From contig NZ_RBEE01000043.1 of the NCBI RefSeq assembly GCF_003725795.1, positions 62,001-126,000 of the forward strand: a stretch of DNA of 64,000 bases, read 5' to 3'. This DNA comes from Pedobacter jejuensis (GTDB lineage: Bacteria > Bacteroidota > Bacteroidia > Sphingobacteriales > Sphingobacteriaceae). Shown here piece by piece: positions 27,633-36,648 of this stretch. How positions within the stretch are numbered: the stretch's first letter is position 1; every line of letters starts with the position of its first letter. Position numbers and translations under genes: made by a program. Below the pieces are notes generated by a model. That model worked only from the letters and a program-made list of their open reading frames with translations, was not told the DNA's origin and did no database searches.

Positions 27633-28709
27633 ATGCAATTTACTGCCACGCAGATAAGCGAGTTTTTAAACGGTTCCATTGATGGTAACCCAAATGTAGC
27701 TGTAACAGAACTCTCTAAAATAGAAGATGGTAAAGAAGGCTCTTTGTCTTTCCTTTCTAACCCTAAGTATGAAAACTTTTTGTATTCTACTCAGGCGTCA
27801 GTTGTAATTGTTTCTAAAGATTTTAAACCTACACAAGAATACACAAGCACGTTAATTCGTGTCGAAAATCCATATAGTTCTTTTACCGTACTATTAGATA
27901 AATACAACGAAGCGGTAAATGCGAACACAGAAAAATCTGGTATTGATAAATTGGCTTTCGTACATCCATCTGCAAAGATTGGCAAAGGCGTATTTATTGG
28001 GCCGTTCTCTTACATAGCCGAAAATGTTGAAATTGCAGACGCTACGAAAATAAATGCCCAGGTATTTATTGGAGAAAACACCAAAGTTGGCGAGTCTTGC
28101 GTGTTTTTCCCCGGCGTTAAGATTTATCATAATTCAATTATTGGCAATCGGGTTATCATTCACTCAAATACCGTTATTGGTAGTGATGGTTTTGGCTTTG
28201 CTCCGCAAACGGACGGCACGTATAACAAGATACCTCAAATTGGCAATGTAATTATCGAGGATGATGTAGAAATTGGCGCAAATACAGCGGTTGATAGAGC
28301 CACAATGGGATCTACAATTATTAAAAAAGGTGCCAAAATCGACAATTTAATTCAAATTGCACATAACGTAGAAATTGGCGAGCATACGGTTTTAGCTGCG
28401 CAATCGGGTATTTCTGGTAGTAGCAAAGTTGGTCCGAATAGTGTTATTGGTGGCCAGGTAGGCATTGCCGGTCATTTAACCCTTGCGAAAGGCACACAAA
28501 TTGGTGCTCAGGCTGGTTTAAACTTTAACATTACCGAAGAAAATAAGCAATGGCATGGTAGTCCAGCGCAACCTTTACGCAATTGGATGCGTGCTTCTGT
28601 AATTTTTAAACATCTACCTGATGTTGAAAAAAGAATTAATGTGCTCGAAGAAGAATTAAAAAAACTTACAGCAGAATTGGAAAAGAATACAATTAATAAT
28701 GAACGTTAG
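27633..28709 (+). CDS. lpxD: UDP-3-O-(3-hydroxyacyl)glucosamine N-acyltransferase LpxD
   Basis: This 358-residue acyltransferase carries out the third step of lipid A synthesis. The N-terminal uridine-binding domain starts [16 protein letters not shown] left-handed beta-helix of hexapeptide repeats follows from about residue 105, with the catalytic His in [14 protein letters not shown], and a C-terminal helical tail closes the protein. The open frame begins 48 codons earlier, inside the end of the HD gene and upstream of a perfect promoter, so ATG 27633 is chosen. The end overlaps lpxC/fabZ by 11 bases. Confidence 0.96.
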   Translation: MQFTATQISEFLNGSIDGNPNVAVTELSKIEDGKEGSLSFLSNPKYENFLYSTQASVVIVSKDFKPTQEYTSTLIRVENPYSSFTVLLDKYNEAVNANTEKSGIDKLAFVHPSAKIGKGVFIGPFSYIAENVEIADATKINAQVFIGENTKVGESCVFFPGVKIYHNSIIGNRVIIHSNTVIGSDGFGFAPQTDGTYNKIPQIGNVIIEDDVEIGANTAVDRATMGSTIIKKGAKIDNLIQIAHNVEIGEHTVLAAQSGISGSSKVGPNSVIGGQVGIAGHLTLAKGTQIGAQAGLNFNITEENKQWHGSPAQPLRNWMRASVIFKHLPDVEKRINVLEEELKKLTAELEKNTINNER

Positions 28710-30114
28710 ACAAAGGACAATTACTAAAGAAATATCAGCATCGGGAGTTGGTTTACATACTGGCGCTAACGTTACCATTACTTTTTGCCCTGCGGCAGAA
28801 AATCATGGTTTCAAATTTCAACGTGTTGATTTAAATGGTCACCCAATTATTGATGCTGATGCAGATAATGTAACAGACACCTCCAGAGGAACAACAATTA
28901 CTCAAAACGGAGCAAGTGTAAGTACAATCGAACATGTAATGGCCTCATTAATAGGCATGGATTTAGATAATGTTCTAATCAAACTTGATGGACCCGAAAC
29001 GCCTATTATGGATGGAAGCTCCATTCAGTTTATCGATTTGTTAGAGGAAGCTGGTACGATTGAGCAAAATGCTGATAGAGAATATTTTACCATCCCTCAT
29101 AATATTACGTATACCGAAGCAGATAGAAAAGTAGAAATCGTGGCTATGCCTTTGGATGACTACCGTTTTACCTGCATGATTGATTATAATTCGCCTGTTT
29201 TAGGTAGTCAACATGCTGGAATAAACACTATTGCCGAATTTAAAAAAGAAATTGCTTCATGCCGCACTTTTTGCTTTCTGCACGAATTAGAATATCAATT
29301 ACAACATAACTTGATTAAAGGCGGCGACTTAAACAATGCCATCGTTATTGTTGATAAGGAAGTTACAAAGGATGAATTAAATCATCTCGCTAAGCTTTTT
29401 AATAGAAAAGATATCGATGTTGCGCCGCAAGGAATCTTAAATAATATGGAACTGCGCTATCAAAATGAGCCAGCCCGCCATAAATTATTAGATATGATTG
29501 GCGATTTAGCGCTTGTTGGTATGCACCTGAAAGGGCACATCATGGCTGCTCGTCCTGGTCATGCCGCGAATGTTGCATTTGCTAAAAAAATAAAAGCGGC
29601 CATAAAAAAAGAGAAAAACAAAAAAACACTAAAAGTTTACGATCCTTATGCCAAACCATTATATGATGTAACTCAGATAATGGAAATTTTACCTCATCGC
29701 CAACCGTTTCTTTTTGTTGATAAGATATTAGAACTATCTAAAAACCATGTTGTTGGTTTAAAAAACGTAACCATTAATGAGGAGTTTTTTAAAGGGCATT
29801 TTCCTGGTGCGCCGGTTTTTCCTGGGGTAATACAGATAGAAGCAATGGCACAAGTTGGAGGAATTTTAGTTTTAAGCACCGTTCCAGACCCTAGTAATTA
29901 TCTAACTTATTTCTTAAAAATAGATAACGTACGTTTCAGGGCACAGGTTTCTCCGGGTGATACCATAATTTTCCGTTGCGATTTACTAGAGCCAATTAGG
30001 AGAGGCATTGCTCAAATGAAAGGTGTTGGCATGGTTGGCGAGAAAATTGTAGTAGAAGCCGAAATGATGGCTCAAATTTCAAAAGTTAAACAAACAGAAC
30101 CAGCCCAACAATGA
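28699..30114 (+). CDS. lpxC/fabZ: Bifunctional LpxC deacetylase / FabZ dehydratase
   Basis: This 471-residue fusion has two domains. Residues 1 to about 305 are LpxC, the zinc deacetylase committing UDP-acyl-GlcNAc to lipid A, with metal and catalytic segments [10 protein letters not shown] and [14 protein letters not shown]. From about residue 320 the hot-dog fold FabZ, which removes water from 3-hydroxyacyl-ACP, shows the active-site His in [14 protein letters not shown] and the helix EAMAQVGG. The fusion is characteristic of Bacteroidota and joins the enzymes that compete for hydroxyacyl-ACP. It overlaps lpxD and, by 4 bases, lpxA, so all three are translationally coupled. Confidence 0.97.
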   Translation: MNVRQRTITKEISASGVGLHTGANVTITFCPAAENHGFKFQRVDLNGHPIIDADADNVTDTSRGTTITQNGASVSTIEHVMASLIGMDLDNVLIKLDGPETPIMDGSSIQFIDLLEEAGTIEQNADREYFTIPHNITYTEADRKVEIVAMPLDDYRFTCMIDYNSPVLGSQHAGINTIAEFKKEIASCRTFCFLHELEYQLQHNLIKGGDLNNAIVIVDKEVTKDELNHLAKLFNRKDIDVAPQGILNNMELRYQNEPARHKLLDMIGDLALVGMHLKGHIMAARPGHAANVAFAKKIKAAIKKEKNKKTLKVYDPYAKPLYDVTQIMEILPHRQPFLFVDKILELSKNHVVGLKNVTINEEFFKGHFPGAPVFPGVIQIEAMAQVGGILVLSTVPDPSNYLTYFLKIDNVRFRAQVSPGDTIIFRCDLLEPIRRGIAQMKGVGMVGEKIVVEAEMMAQISKVKQTEPAQQ

Positions 30115-30896
30115 TACAACCATTAGCATATATACATCCCCAGGCAAAAATTGCCGAAAACGTAGTTATAGAACCTTTTGTTGTAATACATAAAGATGTT
30201 GTAATTGGCGAGGGTACCTGGATTGGTTCGAATGTTACCATTATGGATGGCGCTCGGATTGGCAAGAACTGCCGTATTTTTCCCGGAGCCGTTATTTCGG
30301 GTGAACCTCAGGATTTAAAATTTGCGGGAGAAGTTACCACAGCAGAAATTGGCGACAATACCACCATTCGGGAGTGTGTTACCATTAATCGTGGTACAAA
30401 AGATAAATGGAAAACCACTATTGGCAGCAATTGCTTAATTCAGGCTTATTCGCACATTGCTCACGACTGCGAGGTTGGCGACAATTGCATTTTCTCTAAT
30501 AGCACAACTTTAGCAGGTCATATTACCATCGGAAACAATGTGGTATTGGCTGGTTTAGTTGCTATTCATCAGTTTGTTAAAGTAGGTTCTTATGCATTCG
30601 TAACTGGTGGCTCACTAGTACGTAAAGATGTTCCTCCGTACGTTAAAGCCGCTCGAGAGCCACTTTCTTATGCAGGTATCAACTCTGTTGGTTTGCGTAG
30701 AAGAGGTTTTACCAATGAGCAAATTGACGAAATACAAGAAATTTACCGTGTGCTTTTTGTGAAACATAACAACGTTACGAAAGCCCTAGATATGATTGAG
30801 GCCGAATTTAAACCTACAGAAATTCGCGATGAGATTGTAGATTTTATCCGTAACTCTAACCGCGGTGTGATGAAGGGTTTTGGCATGGGAAGTTAG
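30111..30896 (+). CDS. lpxA: UDP-N-acetylglucosamine O-acyltransferase LpxA
   Basis: This 261-residue enzyme carries out the first acylation step of lipid A. Left-handed beta-helix hexapeptides run from AYIHPQAKI onward. The catalytic His lies in YSHIAHDCEVGDN, the substrate-specificity segment is TTLAGHITIGNN, and the C-terminal helical domain contains RRRGFTNEQIDEIQEIYRVL. Length and motifs are standard. The ATGA overlap with lpxC/fabZ shows coupling. Confidence 0.97.
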   Translation: MIQPLAYIHPQAKIAENVVIEPFVVIHKDVVIGEGTWIGSNVTIMDGARIGKNCRIFPGAVISGEPQDLKFAGEVTTAEIGDNTTIRECVTINRGTKDKWKTTIGSNCLIQAYSHIAHDCEVGDNCIFSNSTTLAGHITIGNNVVLAGLVAIHQFVKVGSYAFVTGGSLVRKDVPPYVKAAREPLSYAGINSVGLRRRGFTNEQIDEIQEIYRVLFVKHNNVTKALDMIEAEFKPTEIRDEIVDFIRNSNRGVMKGFGMGS

Positions 30897-30965
30897 TTGA
30901 GGTTGAGGCTTAGATTGAGGTTGAGATCAAGGATGAGGTTGAGGACAAGGTTAATACTAAGGTTT
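30893..30965 (+). repeat. Purine-rich low-complexity stretch after lpxA
   Basis: Irregular repeats of GAGGTTGAGG and related words (TTGAGGTTGAGGC, GATTGAGGTTGAG, GATGAGGTTGAGGAC) begin at the lpxA stop codon. The plus strand has very few C residues here. No open frame or hairpin uses it. Confidence 0.65.
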
Positions 30966-31155
30966 CAGGTGAAATAAAAAACTAAGTTATAAGCACTTAG
31001 CTGCATATGTGGTTAAGTTGAGTTTTAATCTTGATTAAGCCATCTTTGTAAGCAAAGCGATTCAGAGTTGAATAGCCCTTTAAATAAAAAATTATCTCAC
31101 CTTTATATTTCTGGTCTAATATTTCTGAGTTTCTAAAGGGATAAAAAATAAGAAT

Positions 31156-31626
31156 ATGAATGATTTAGTGCTTATCAGAACCAATTCAGATAATGCCGAT
31201 TTTAGACAATTGGTTGCTTTATTGGATAAAGATTTAGCAATTAGAGATGGTGATGAACATGCTTTTTATGCTCAGTTTAATAAAGTTGATACAATAAAAG
31301 AAGTTGTAGTAGCTTATCAAAATAAAATTCCTGTTGCTTGTGGTGCCATCAAAACTTTCTCAGATTCTGCAGCCGAAGTAAAACGTATGTTTGTTCACCT
31401 CGATTACAGAAAGCAAGGCATAGCAGCAAAAGTTTTATCCGAACTAGAAACTTGGGCAACTGAATTAAAATACAACAAATGTGTTTTAGAAACAGGCAAA
31501 AAGCAGCCCGAAGCTATCTCTTTGTATCAAAAAATGGGTTATCATATTACTGAAAATTACGGTCAATATATCGGCGTAGATAATAGCGTATGCATGAGTA
31601 AGGTCTTACTTGATACTAAAAAATGA
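31156..31626 (+). CDS. GNAT family N-acetyltransferase
   Basis: This 156-residue enzyme has the GNAT fold. The acetyl-CoA pyrophosphate loop is RKQGIAAKVLSELE, preceded by the strand AEVKRMFVHLDY. The C-terminal segment is ISLYQKMGYHITENYGQYIG. Such enzymes transfer acetyl groups to small amines or protein N-termini, and the acceptor is unknown. It overlaps the ABC ATPase gene by 4 bases, so both are made together. Confidence 0.9.
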   Translation: MNDLVLIRTNSDNADFRQLVALLDKDLAIRDGDEHAFYAQFNKVDTIKEVVVAYQNKIPVACGAIKTFSDSAAEVKRMFVHLDYRKQGIAAKVLSELETWATELKYNKCVLETGKKQPEAISLYQKMGYHITENYGQYIGVDNSVCMSKVLLDTKK

Positions 31627-32237
31627 AGATAAGCTTAAACAATGTTGGTAGGAGATTTAACAAGGAGTGGATTTTTAGAAATCTAAGTACCGAATTTATT
31701 TCTGGAAACAGTTATGCGATATTAGGTCCGAATGGTTCTGGAAAATCTACATTGTTAAGCGTTCTCACAGGAAGTTTAACACCATCAGAAGGTGAAATAT
31801 CTTTTGCAGACGCAAAAGATATTCCTGTGGAAGAAATTTACAAACACATCAGTTTAGCTGCCCCGTACTTAGAACTCGTGGAAACTTTTACACTTAAAGA
31901 ACTTATAGACTTCCATTTTAAGTTTAAAAATTTTGCTAATGGTGTTGATGCAAAAGAACTCATCATCATTCTTGGTTTTGATAAAGCGGCAAATAAAGAA
32001 ATAAAGTATTTTTCATCGGGAATGAAGCAAAGAACCAAACTAGCTTTGGCTTGTTGTTCTAATTCGCCAATATTATTTTTAGATGAACCAACCAGTAATT
32101 TGGATGTTCAAGGCATGAAATGGTATCTGGAATTAATAGAAAAATTCACTAAAGACAGGTTAACCATTATCGGATCCAACCAAATTGCAGAATATGAATT
32201 CTGCAATAATCATATTCAATTGTCTGATTATAAGTAG
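31623..32237 (+). CDS. ABC transporter ATP-binding protein without a visible permease
   Basis: This 204-residue ATPase has Walker A GPNGSGKSTL (about residues 35-44), signature motif FSSGMKQRTKLALA, Walker B ILFLDEPTSNLD, and a changed switch segment IIGSNQIAEYEF where H would normally follow D-loop residues. The length is at the short end for the family. No membrane partner is next to it; the following gene is convergent and a peptidase. It may pair with a permease encoded elsewhere or serve a non-transport role. The neighbouring lpx genes make a lipid-related job possible, but this is inference. Confidence 0.88.
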   Translation: MKISLNNVGRRFNKEWIFRNLSTEFISGNSYAILGPNGSGKSTLLSVLTGSLTPSEGEISFADAKDIPVEEIYKHISLAAPYLELVETFTLKELIDFHFKFKNFANGVDAKELIIILGFDKAANKEIKYFSSGMKQRTKLALACCSNSPILFLDEPTSNLDVQGMKWYLELIEKFTKDRLTIIGSNQIAEYEFCNNHIQLSDYK

Positions 32238-32314
32238 TTTGTTATGCAAATGTTGCCTAGAAATGATGTTCATTTGTCATCACTTTGTATTATAAAAATA
32301 ATTTTAAATAAATA

Positions 32315-32345
32315 TTTGGTAAATATAAAATAGTTCTTACCTTTG
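32315..32345 (+). promoter_or_regulatory. Strong promoter of a candidate small RNA
   Basis: TTTG (32315-32318), 19 bases and TACCTTTG (32338-32345) match the Bacteroidota consensus exactly. There is no start codon with a usable frame downstream. Confidence 0.8.
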
Positions 32346-32349
32346 CACC

Positions 32350-32516
32350 ACCAAAAAGAGAAACAAATATCCTATTATTTTTCTTTTAGAAAGCATACAA
32401 TTATCCGCAAGTGCGGATTTAAAATATAGCCAGCAATTGGCAAAAGATTTTTCATAGTTTAGTTTGAGGTTTAGGTTGATTATGCCTTTGGAGTGGTTCC
32501 CAAAGGCATTTCTTTT
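32350..32516 (+). ncRNA. Candidate free-standing small RNA, about 165 nt
   Basis: Between a consensus promoter and a strong terminator lies a stretch with no plus-strand reading frame. It can form a hairpin ATCCGC-AAGT-GCGGAT (32403-32418) and a smaller one GCCA-GCAAT-TGGC (32429-32441). The neighbours end here from both sides: the ABC ATPase upstream, and the peptidase on the opposite strand. The RNA therefore stands alone and is not a leader. I do not recognise a known family such as 6S, tmRNA, SRP or RNase P RNA. Confidence 0.6.
32482..32516 (+). terminator. Terminator of the candidate small RNA
   Basis: A perfect 10-bp stem (ATGCCTTTGG 32482-32491 with CCAAAGGCAT 32500-32509) is followed by TTCTTTTA. 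It may also serve the peptidase gene from the other side, although that gene ends 120 bases away. Confidence 0.85.
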
Positions 32517-32639
32517 ATACAAGGTTTTTGTGCTCTGCAATGACTTCATTTAAACCCAATTTCACGAAAATTCTTTTTGAGAAAATCTCAGGTTTTTAGA
32601 ATGAAAAGACTGACTATTGCATTTTTATTCAATCATACT

Positions 32640-35027
32640 TTACTTCTTCAACGTATTTTCGTACAATTTAAAAATCCTTTTATACTCATCCGTCCAGCTG
32701 CTTGGCTCAATAAAACCGTGGTCTTCAACCGGATAAACAGCCAGTTCCCAATTGTTTTTTCCCAGCTCAATAAATCGTTGAGAAATGCGCACAATATCCT
32801 GGAAATGAACATTCACATCAACCATTCCATGCGCCATCAATAAATTGCCTTTGAGTTTATCGGCAAAATAAATTGGCGAACTTTGTTTGTATGCGATTGG
32901 GTCGTTAAAAGGTTCATTCAAAATGTTCGAAGTATAACCGTGGTTGTAATGTGCCCAATCAGTTACCGAACGTAAAGCAGCACCGCTTGCAAAAACGTCC
33001 GATTCGTTAAACATTGCCATTAAAGTAATAAAGCCACCATAAGAACCTCCATATAAACCAACGTGTTTAGGATTTACACCATATTTTTCAACCAAAAGTT
33101 TAACACCATCAACCTGGTCAGTTAAATCTTTTCCACCCATGTGGCGATAAATTCCTGTTCTGTGGTCGCGGCCATAGCCAGAACTTCCGGTATAATCAAT
33201 ATCAATAACCGTGTATCCATTATCCGCCAACAAGTTGTTAAACATAAATTCACGGAAATAAGTACTCCAACCAAAGTGAACATTTTGCAAATAACCAGCT
33301 CCGTGTACAAAAACTACTGCTGGATGATTTGGGTGAGGATTATCTGACTTATAAACCCTTGCGTACACATCGGCACCATAACGATTTTTAAAAGAAACCA
33401 TATCCGGTTCACGCCATTTATACGATTTAAATTCAGCCGAAGTAGATTCGGTAATTTTAACTGCTTTTGCACTAACCTTATTTGGTTGAAGGTATAATTC
33501 ACCTGGTTTATTCAGATAAGAATAATTTATGGCCAAAAACTTTTCATCGGGAGATAATGTGATGTCGTTCAAGCCCTTCATTGAAGTAATTTGCACAAGT
33601 GCACCACCGTTTACACCAATTTTAAAGAAATTCGTTATGCCCGGATGTTCTTTATTTGCTTTAATGTAAAAGGTGCTTTTATCTTTCGATAGCAGGACAG
33701 ATTGCACTTCCCATTTTCCTGACGTAAGCTGTTTTTTATCGCCAGTAGAAACATTTACTACATATAAGTGTGAATATCCTGTGGCCTCGCTTTGATAATA
33801 AAAACGGTTATTATCAATCCAGCCTGTACTTCCCTGAAAGAAACCACTTACGCCAGGGCCACCAATCCAAGCCTCATCGTGCTGACGGTCTAATAGATTA
33901 AATTTTCCTGTTGCAGCATCTAATTTTAAAATCCATCGGTCTTTATTATCGGTAGAAGTTGCAACTACGATTCCGGTGCTGCCATTTTCGTTCCACAGCG
34001 GACCGAAAAAGTTAACCGGTCTATCCGCGTTTTTCTTTTTTAAAGTATCCTGCTGTTTAGGGTATTCTTTGTAGAAATCTGGAATATCCTTAATGCCGGG
34101 AATGGTTGCCGTTTGGATGGCGTACACAGAATCTCTTTGTGTATCATAAATAAATCCTTGAGATACATTTTCACTTTCACCAACCTTGGTTCTGCCTGGA
34201 ATATCTTCTGTGTAACCAGATGCTGTTACATAATTCGGGACAATGGTATTGTGGTTATTGGTTGCCGGAGTAGTTAATTTGTAGGTAACATAGCGTCCAT
34301 CCGGACTAATCACCACACCATTTAAAAACCTATCATCGGTGTAAAGTGGTTTTAAAGATTTTGTATCAGCAGTTTGCGCACCAAAACGACCTCGGGCTCC
34401 ACGAGCGCCGCCGCCACGGTTATCTGCATTTCTTTTTTTAATGATATCAAAAAGCTCAGTTTGTTGCGCTTTTAGCCAGCTATCTTGTTCGGTTGCAGGT
34501 TTCGATGCCGTTCTTCCGGCAGGTTTACCTTTAGTAAAATTTGTGATTTGTTTCGTTTCCGCAGTTTTTAAATTCAGTTGAAAAAGATTATCCCCTAACT
34601 GATAAACAATATCGCCATTGGTTAAAAAGACAGGACTGCTTTCTCTTTCCATGGTATTGGTGAGCCTACTTTCCTTTTTTGCTTTGAAATTTTGAAGATA
34701 AATATCTCCGCTTTTCTCCACCAAACCCAGCGATTTATCTTTATTGTAGATGTAATTTAAGCTTAATAATTTTTCATCTTCCTTATCAACGGCCTTTATT
34801 GGTTTACTTGCTGTTGCAGAAATTTTATACAACTCTTCTTTGGCTTTATTTTCAGGATTCCAATTGAAATACAATGTTTTGCTATCGGCAGTCCAACGGA
34901 AATTTGTTGGTGCAATTCCCATCCATTTTGGGTCTCGCATTATTTTTTCTACCGTTAGTGGAGCTATTTGTTGTGCAAATGTGAGTTCGCCTGAGCAAAG
35001 CAAAAGGAAAAGTAAATATTTCTTCAT
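32640..35027 (-). CDS. Secreted S9 family peptidase (dipeptidyl-peptidase IV-like)
   Basis: This 795-residue exported serine peptidase has a signal peptide (YLLFLLLCSGELTFAQ). Its N-terminal beta-propeller holds several 'LSPD.K.L' and 'W..D.R' blades, and the C-terminal alpha/beta-hydrolase domain carries the catalytic Ser in LYGGSYGGF, the Asp in GMVDVNVHFQD and the His in VEDHGFIEPSSW. A Gly/Arg-rich insert (GGGARGARGRFGAQ, near residue 205) sits in the propeller and is unusual. It is likely periplasmic, trimming peptides taken up for growth. A short TGCTGCA/TGCAGCA inverted repeat lies just upstream. Confidence 0.93.
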   Translation of the reverse strand: MKKYLLFLLLCSGELTFAQQIAPLTVEKIMRDPKWMGIAPTNFRWTADSKTLYFNWNPENKAKEELYKISATASKPIKAVDKEDEKLLSLNYIYNKDKSLGLVEKSGDIYLQNFKAKKESRLTNTMERESSPVFLTNGDIVYQLGDNLFQLNLKTAETKQITNFTKGKPAGRTASKPATEQDSWLKAQQTELFDIIKKRNADNRGGGARGARGRFGAQTADTKSLKPLYTDDRFLNGVVISPDGRYVTYKLTTPATNNHNTIVPNYVTASGYTEDIPGRTKVGESENVSQGFIYDTQRDSVYAIQTATIPGIKDIPDFYKEYPKQQDTLKKKNADRPVNFFGPLWNENGSTGIVVATSTDNKDRWILKLDAATGKFNLLDRQHDEAWIGGPGVSGFFQGSTGWIDNNRFYYQSEATGYSHLYVVNVSTGDKKQLTSGKWEVQSVLLSKDKSTFYIKANKEHPGITNFFKIGVNGGALVQITSMKGLNDITLSPDEKFLAINYSYLNKPGELYLQPNKVSAKAVKITESTSAEFKSYKWREPDMVSFKNRYGADVYARVYKSDNPHPNHPAVVFVHGAGYLQNVHFGWSTYFREFMFNNLLADNGYTVIDIDYTGSSGYGRDHRTGIYRHMGGKDLTDQVDGVKLLVEKYGVNPKHVGLYGGSYGGFITLMAMFNESDVFASGAALRSVTDWAHYNHGYTSNILNEPFNDPIAYKQSSPIYFADKLKGNLLMAHGMVDVNVHFQDIVRISQRFIELGKNNWELAVYPVEDHGFIEPSSWTDEYKRIFKLYENTLKK

Positions 35028-35273
35028 GAATTTTATTTTGGATGCTGCAATTTAAATAATGCAGCAACTAAATTGGTAAGGAAATGGAAATGTTACAACG
35101 CTCGTCTTTATCAACCACAGATGGAAAAGATTTTACAGATGATGTTTTCAGACATAAATAGTTTCCATAACTTCTGTGTTTCCGCGGCAAAATTTTGTTT
35201 CTATCAGGTGTAGCAGTTGCCACAAAAACTCAGATTTTCATAGAATTACCTTTAGTTGAAAAGAGAACCGATT

Positions 35274-36458
35274 CTAACGAATCACTCTTCCTGTTTTATC
35301 GACATTCACCTCATCAAACGGCTTTAAATATTCATTGATGATAACGGAAAATTCTCTACGATTTAACACCTTTTTTAAATCGTATTTAGATGAAAATTTA
35401 TAGTTCTTTTTCCATTTCTTTTCAATTTCGTTTTTTGTGGCATCAATTGCCTTATTGCCGACATAGCAAACCAAAGAAATTGTATTTTCCAGGTTGATGG
35501 GAATGTTATTATTGTCATCAAACCAGATTTGTGCCTTGTAATAATAGTCTTTAATGGGCTGTTTTATTTCATCATAACTAACGACTTTTTCCGGGTTGAA
35601 AAATGCCTTTCCTTCTTTAATATCTGCCTTTAAAATTCCGGTAATACTAACTTTTTGTAAGGCTAACCAATTCGAATCGGCAGCTTTAATATCTTCAAAA
35701 GGCATTAATGCTAGCCTGTAACTAAGTAGTTCGCCCTGAATTCTTTTTAGATTTGATAAACTGGTTTTCGTGTCGAAAAATGCAGAATATGCGGCGGTGG
35801 CTCCAGCAGCCTGTGCAATTTCTACATTTCCGGGCGGTATAAACAATAAGTTTTCTTGGTTTGGAATGAGTAAGTTATAGAGCGATAAATAACGAGATGC
35901 TGTTAAATTGAGTCCTGCGATGGAAGTTCTGTAAAGATTACTGTTGTAATTTAAAACCTCTGTATCTGCAGCCGCTAAATCTGTAATTTTTAAAGCCGCT
36001 AAAAGCTTTCCAGGTTCATCGGCTAATACTAAAATTTTAGCTTTTATATCCAAGCCATTACTCAAATTTAACGCCCATCCATTTCCCGAACGCTTAATTT
36101 CGGTGTATTTTACGTTATCAATAATATTTAACAAAGTTGTGCTATCAATTACTTTTTTTGTGTCTTTAGTTTTTGATTTTGAAACCGGCTCTGTTGGTTT
36201 GTTTCGCTTTTTAACTTCCCACGTAGCTAAGGTTTTAAATAAATTTTGAACTGCAATTGATTGTTTCACAGCGCTTTTTTGACTGGAAAAACCGGCAGAT
36301 TGCGTTAAAACAAGTGTTTTAACACCAGATTTATAAGATTGAATTCCGGAGGCTAAAGCAGCATCGCCATTTCCAATAACCAACACATCCGTTTTTATCG
36401 TTTGCGCTCGCATCATGAATGGAAATAAAAAGGCGTAAATTAGAAACAATCTCTTCAT
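35274..36458 (-). CDS. Exported FAD-dependent oxidoreductase-like protein with a degenerate nucleotide site
   Basis: This 394-residue protein has a signal peptide (LFLIYAFLFPFMMRAQ) followed by a Rossmann-like start TDVLVIGNGDAALASG. Its dinucleotide motif reads G-N-G-D-A-A instead of the usual G-x-G-x-x-G/A. Later segments (KAKILVLADEPG, VEIAQAAGATAAY, then a strand-rich C-terminal part) follow the layout of secreted FAD_oxidored proteins. The weak motif suggests altered or lost FAD binding. No operon partners are visible. Function unknown. Confidence 0.65.
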   Translation of the reverse strand: MKRLFLIYAFLFPFMMRAQTIKTDVLVIGNGDAALASGIQSYKSGVKTLVLTQSAGFSSQKSAVKQSIAVQNLFKTLATWEVKKRNKPTEPVSKSKTKDTKKVIDSTTLLNIIDNVKYTEIKRSGNGWALNLSNGLDIKAKILVLADEPGKLLAALKITDLAAADTEVLNYNSNLYRTSIAGLNLTASRYLSLYNLLIPNQENLLFIPPGNVEIAQAAGATAAYSAFFDTKTSLSNLKRIQGELLSYRLALMPFEDIKAADSNWLALQKVSITGILKADIKEGKAFFNPEKVVSYDEIKQPIKDYYYKAQIWFDDNNNIPINLENTISLVCYVGNKAIDATKNEIEKKWKKNYKFSSKYDLKKVLNRREFSVIINEYLKPFDEVNVDKTGRVIR

Positions 36459-36648
36459 AAACGATGATTTAAAAAATTAATGCAATATGCTTTAAATCGA
36501 TGAATTTTTGATGAAACGATTGTATTTTAACTAAATTTAAACATAGCGTATCTAATTGAACATTTAAGACATTTAAGATTTCATATAAGCTCAACAGCCC
36601 TATAATTTCTTACATTCTTTAAATGTTAAATAAAGAGTATTGGTAAAC

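Noticed and set aside
32337-32549. Minus-strand frame of 70 codons over the small-RNA candidate
   Set aside because: It reads through the terminator hairpin and promoter of the opposite strand and has no family features or start signal.
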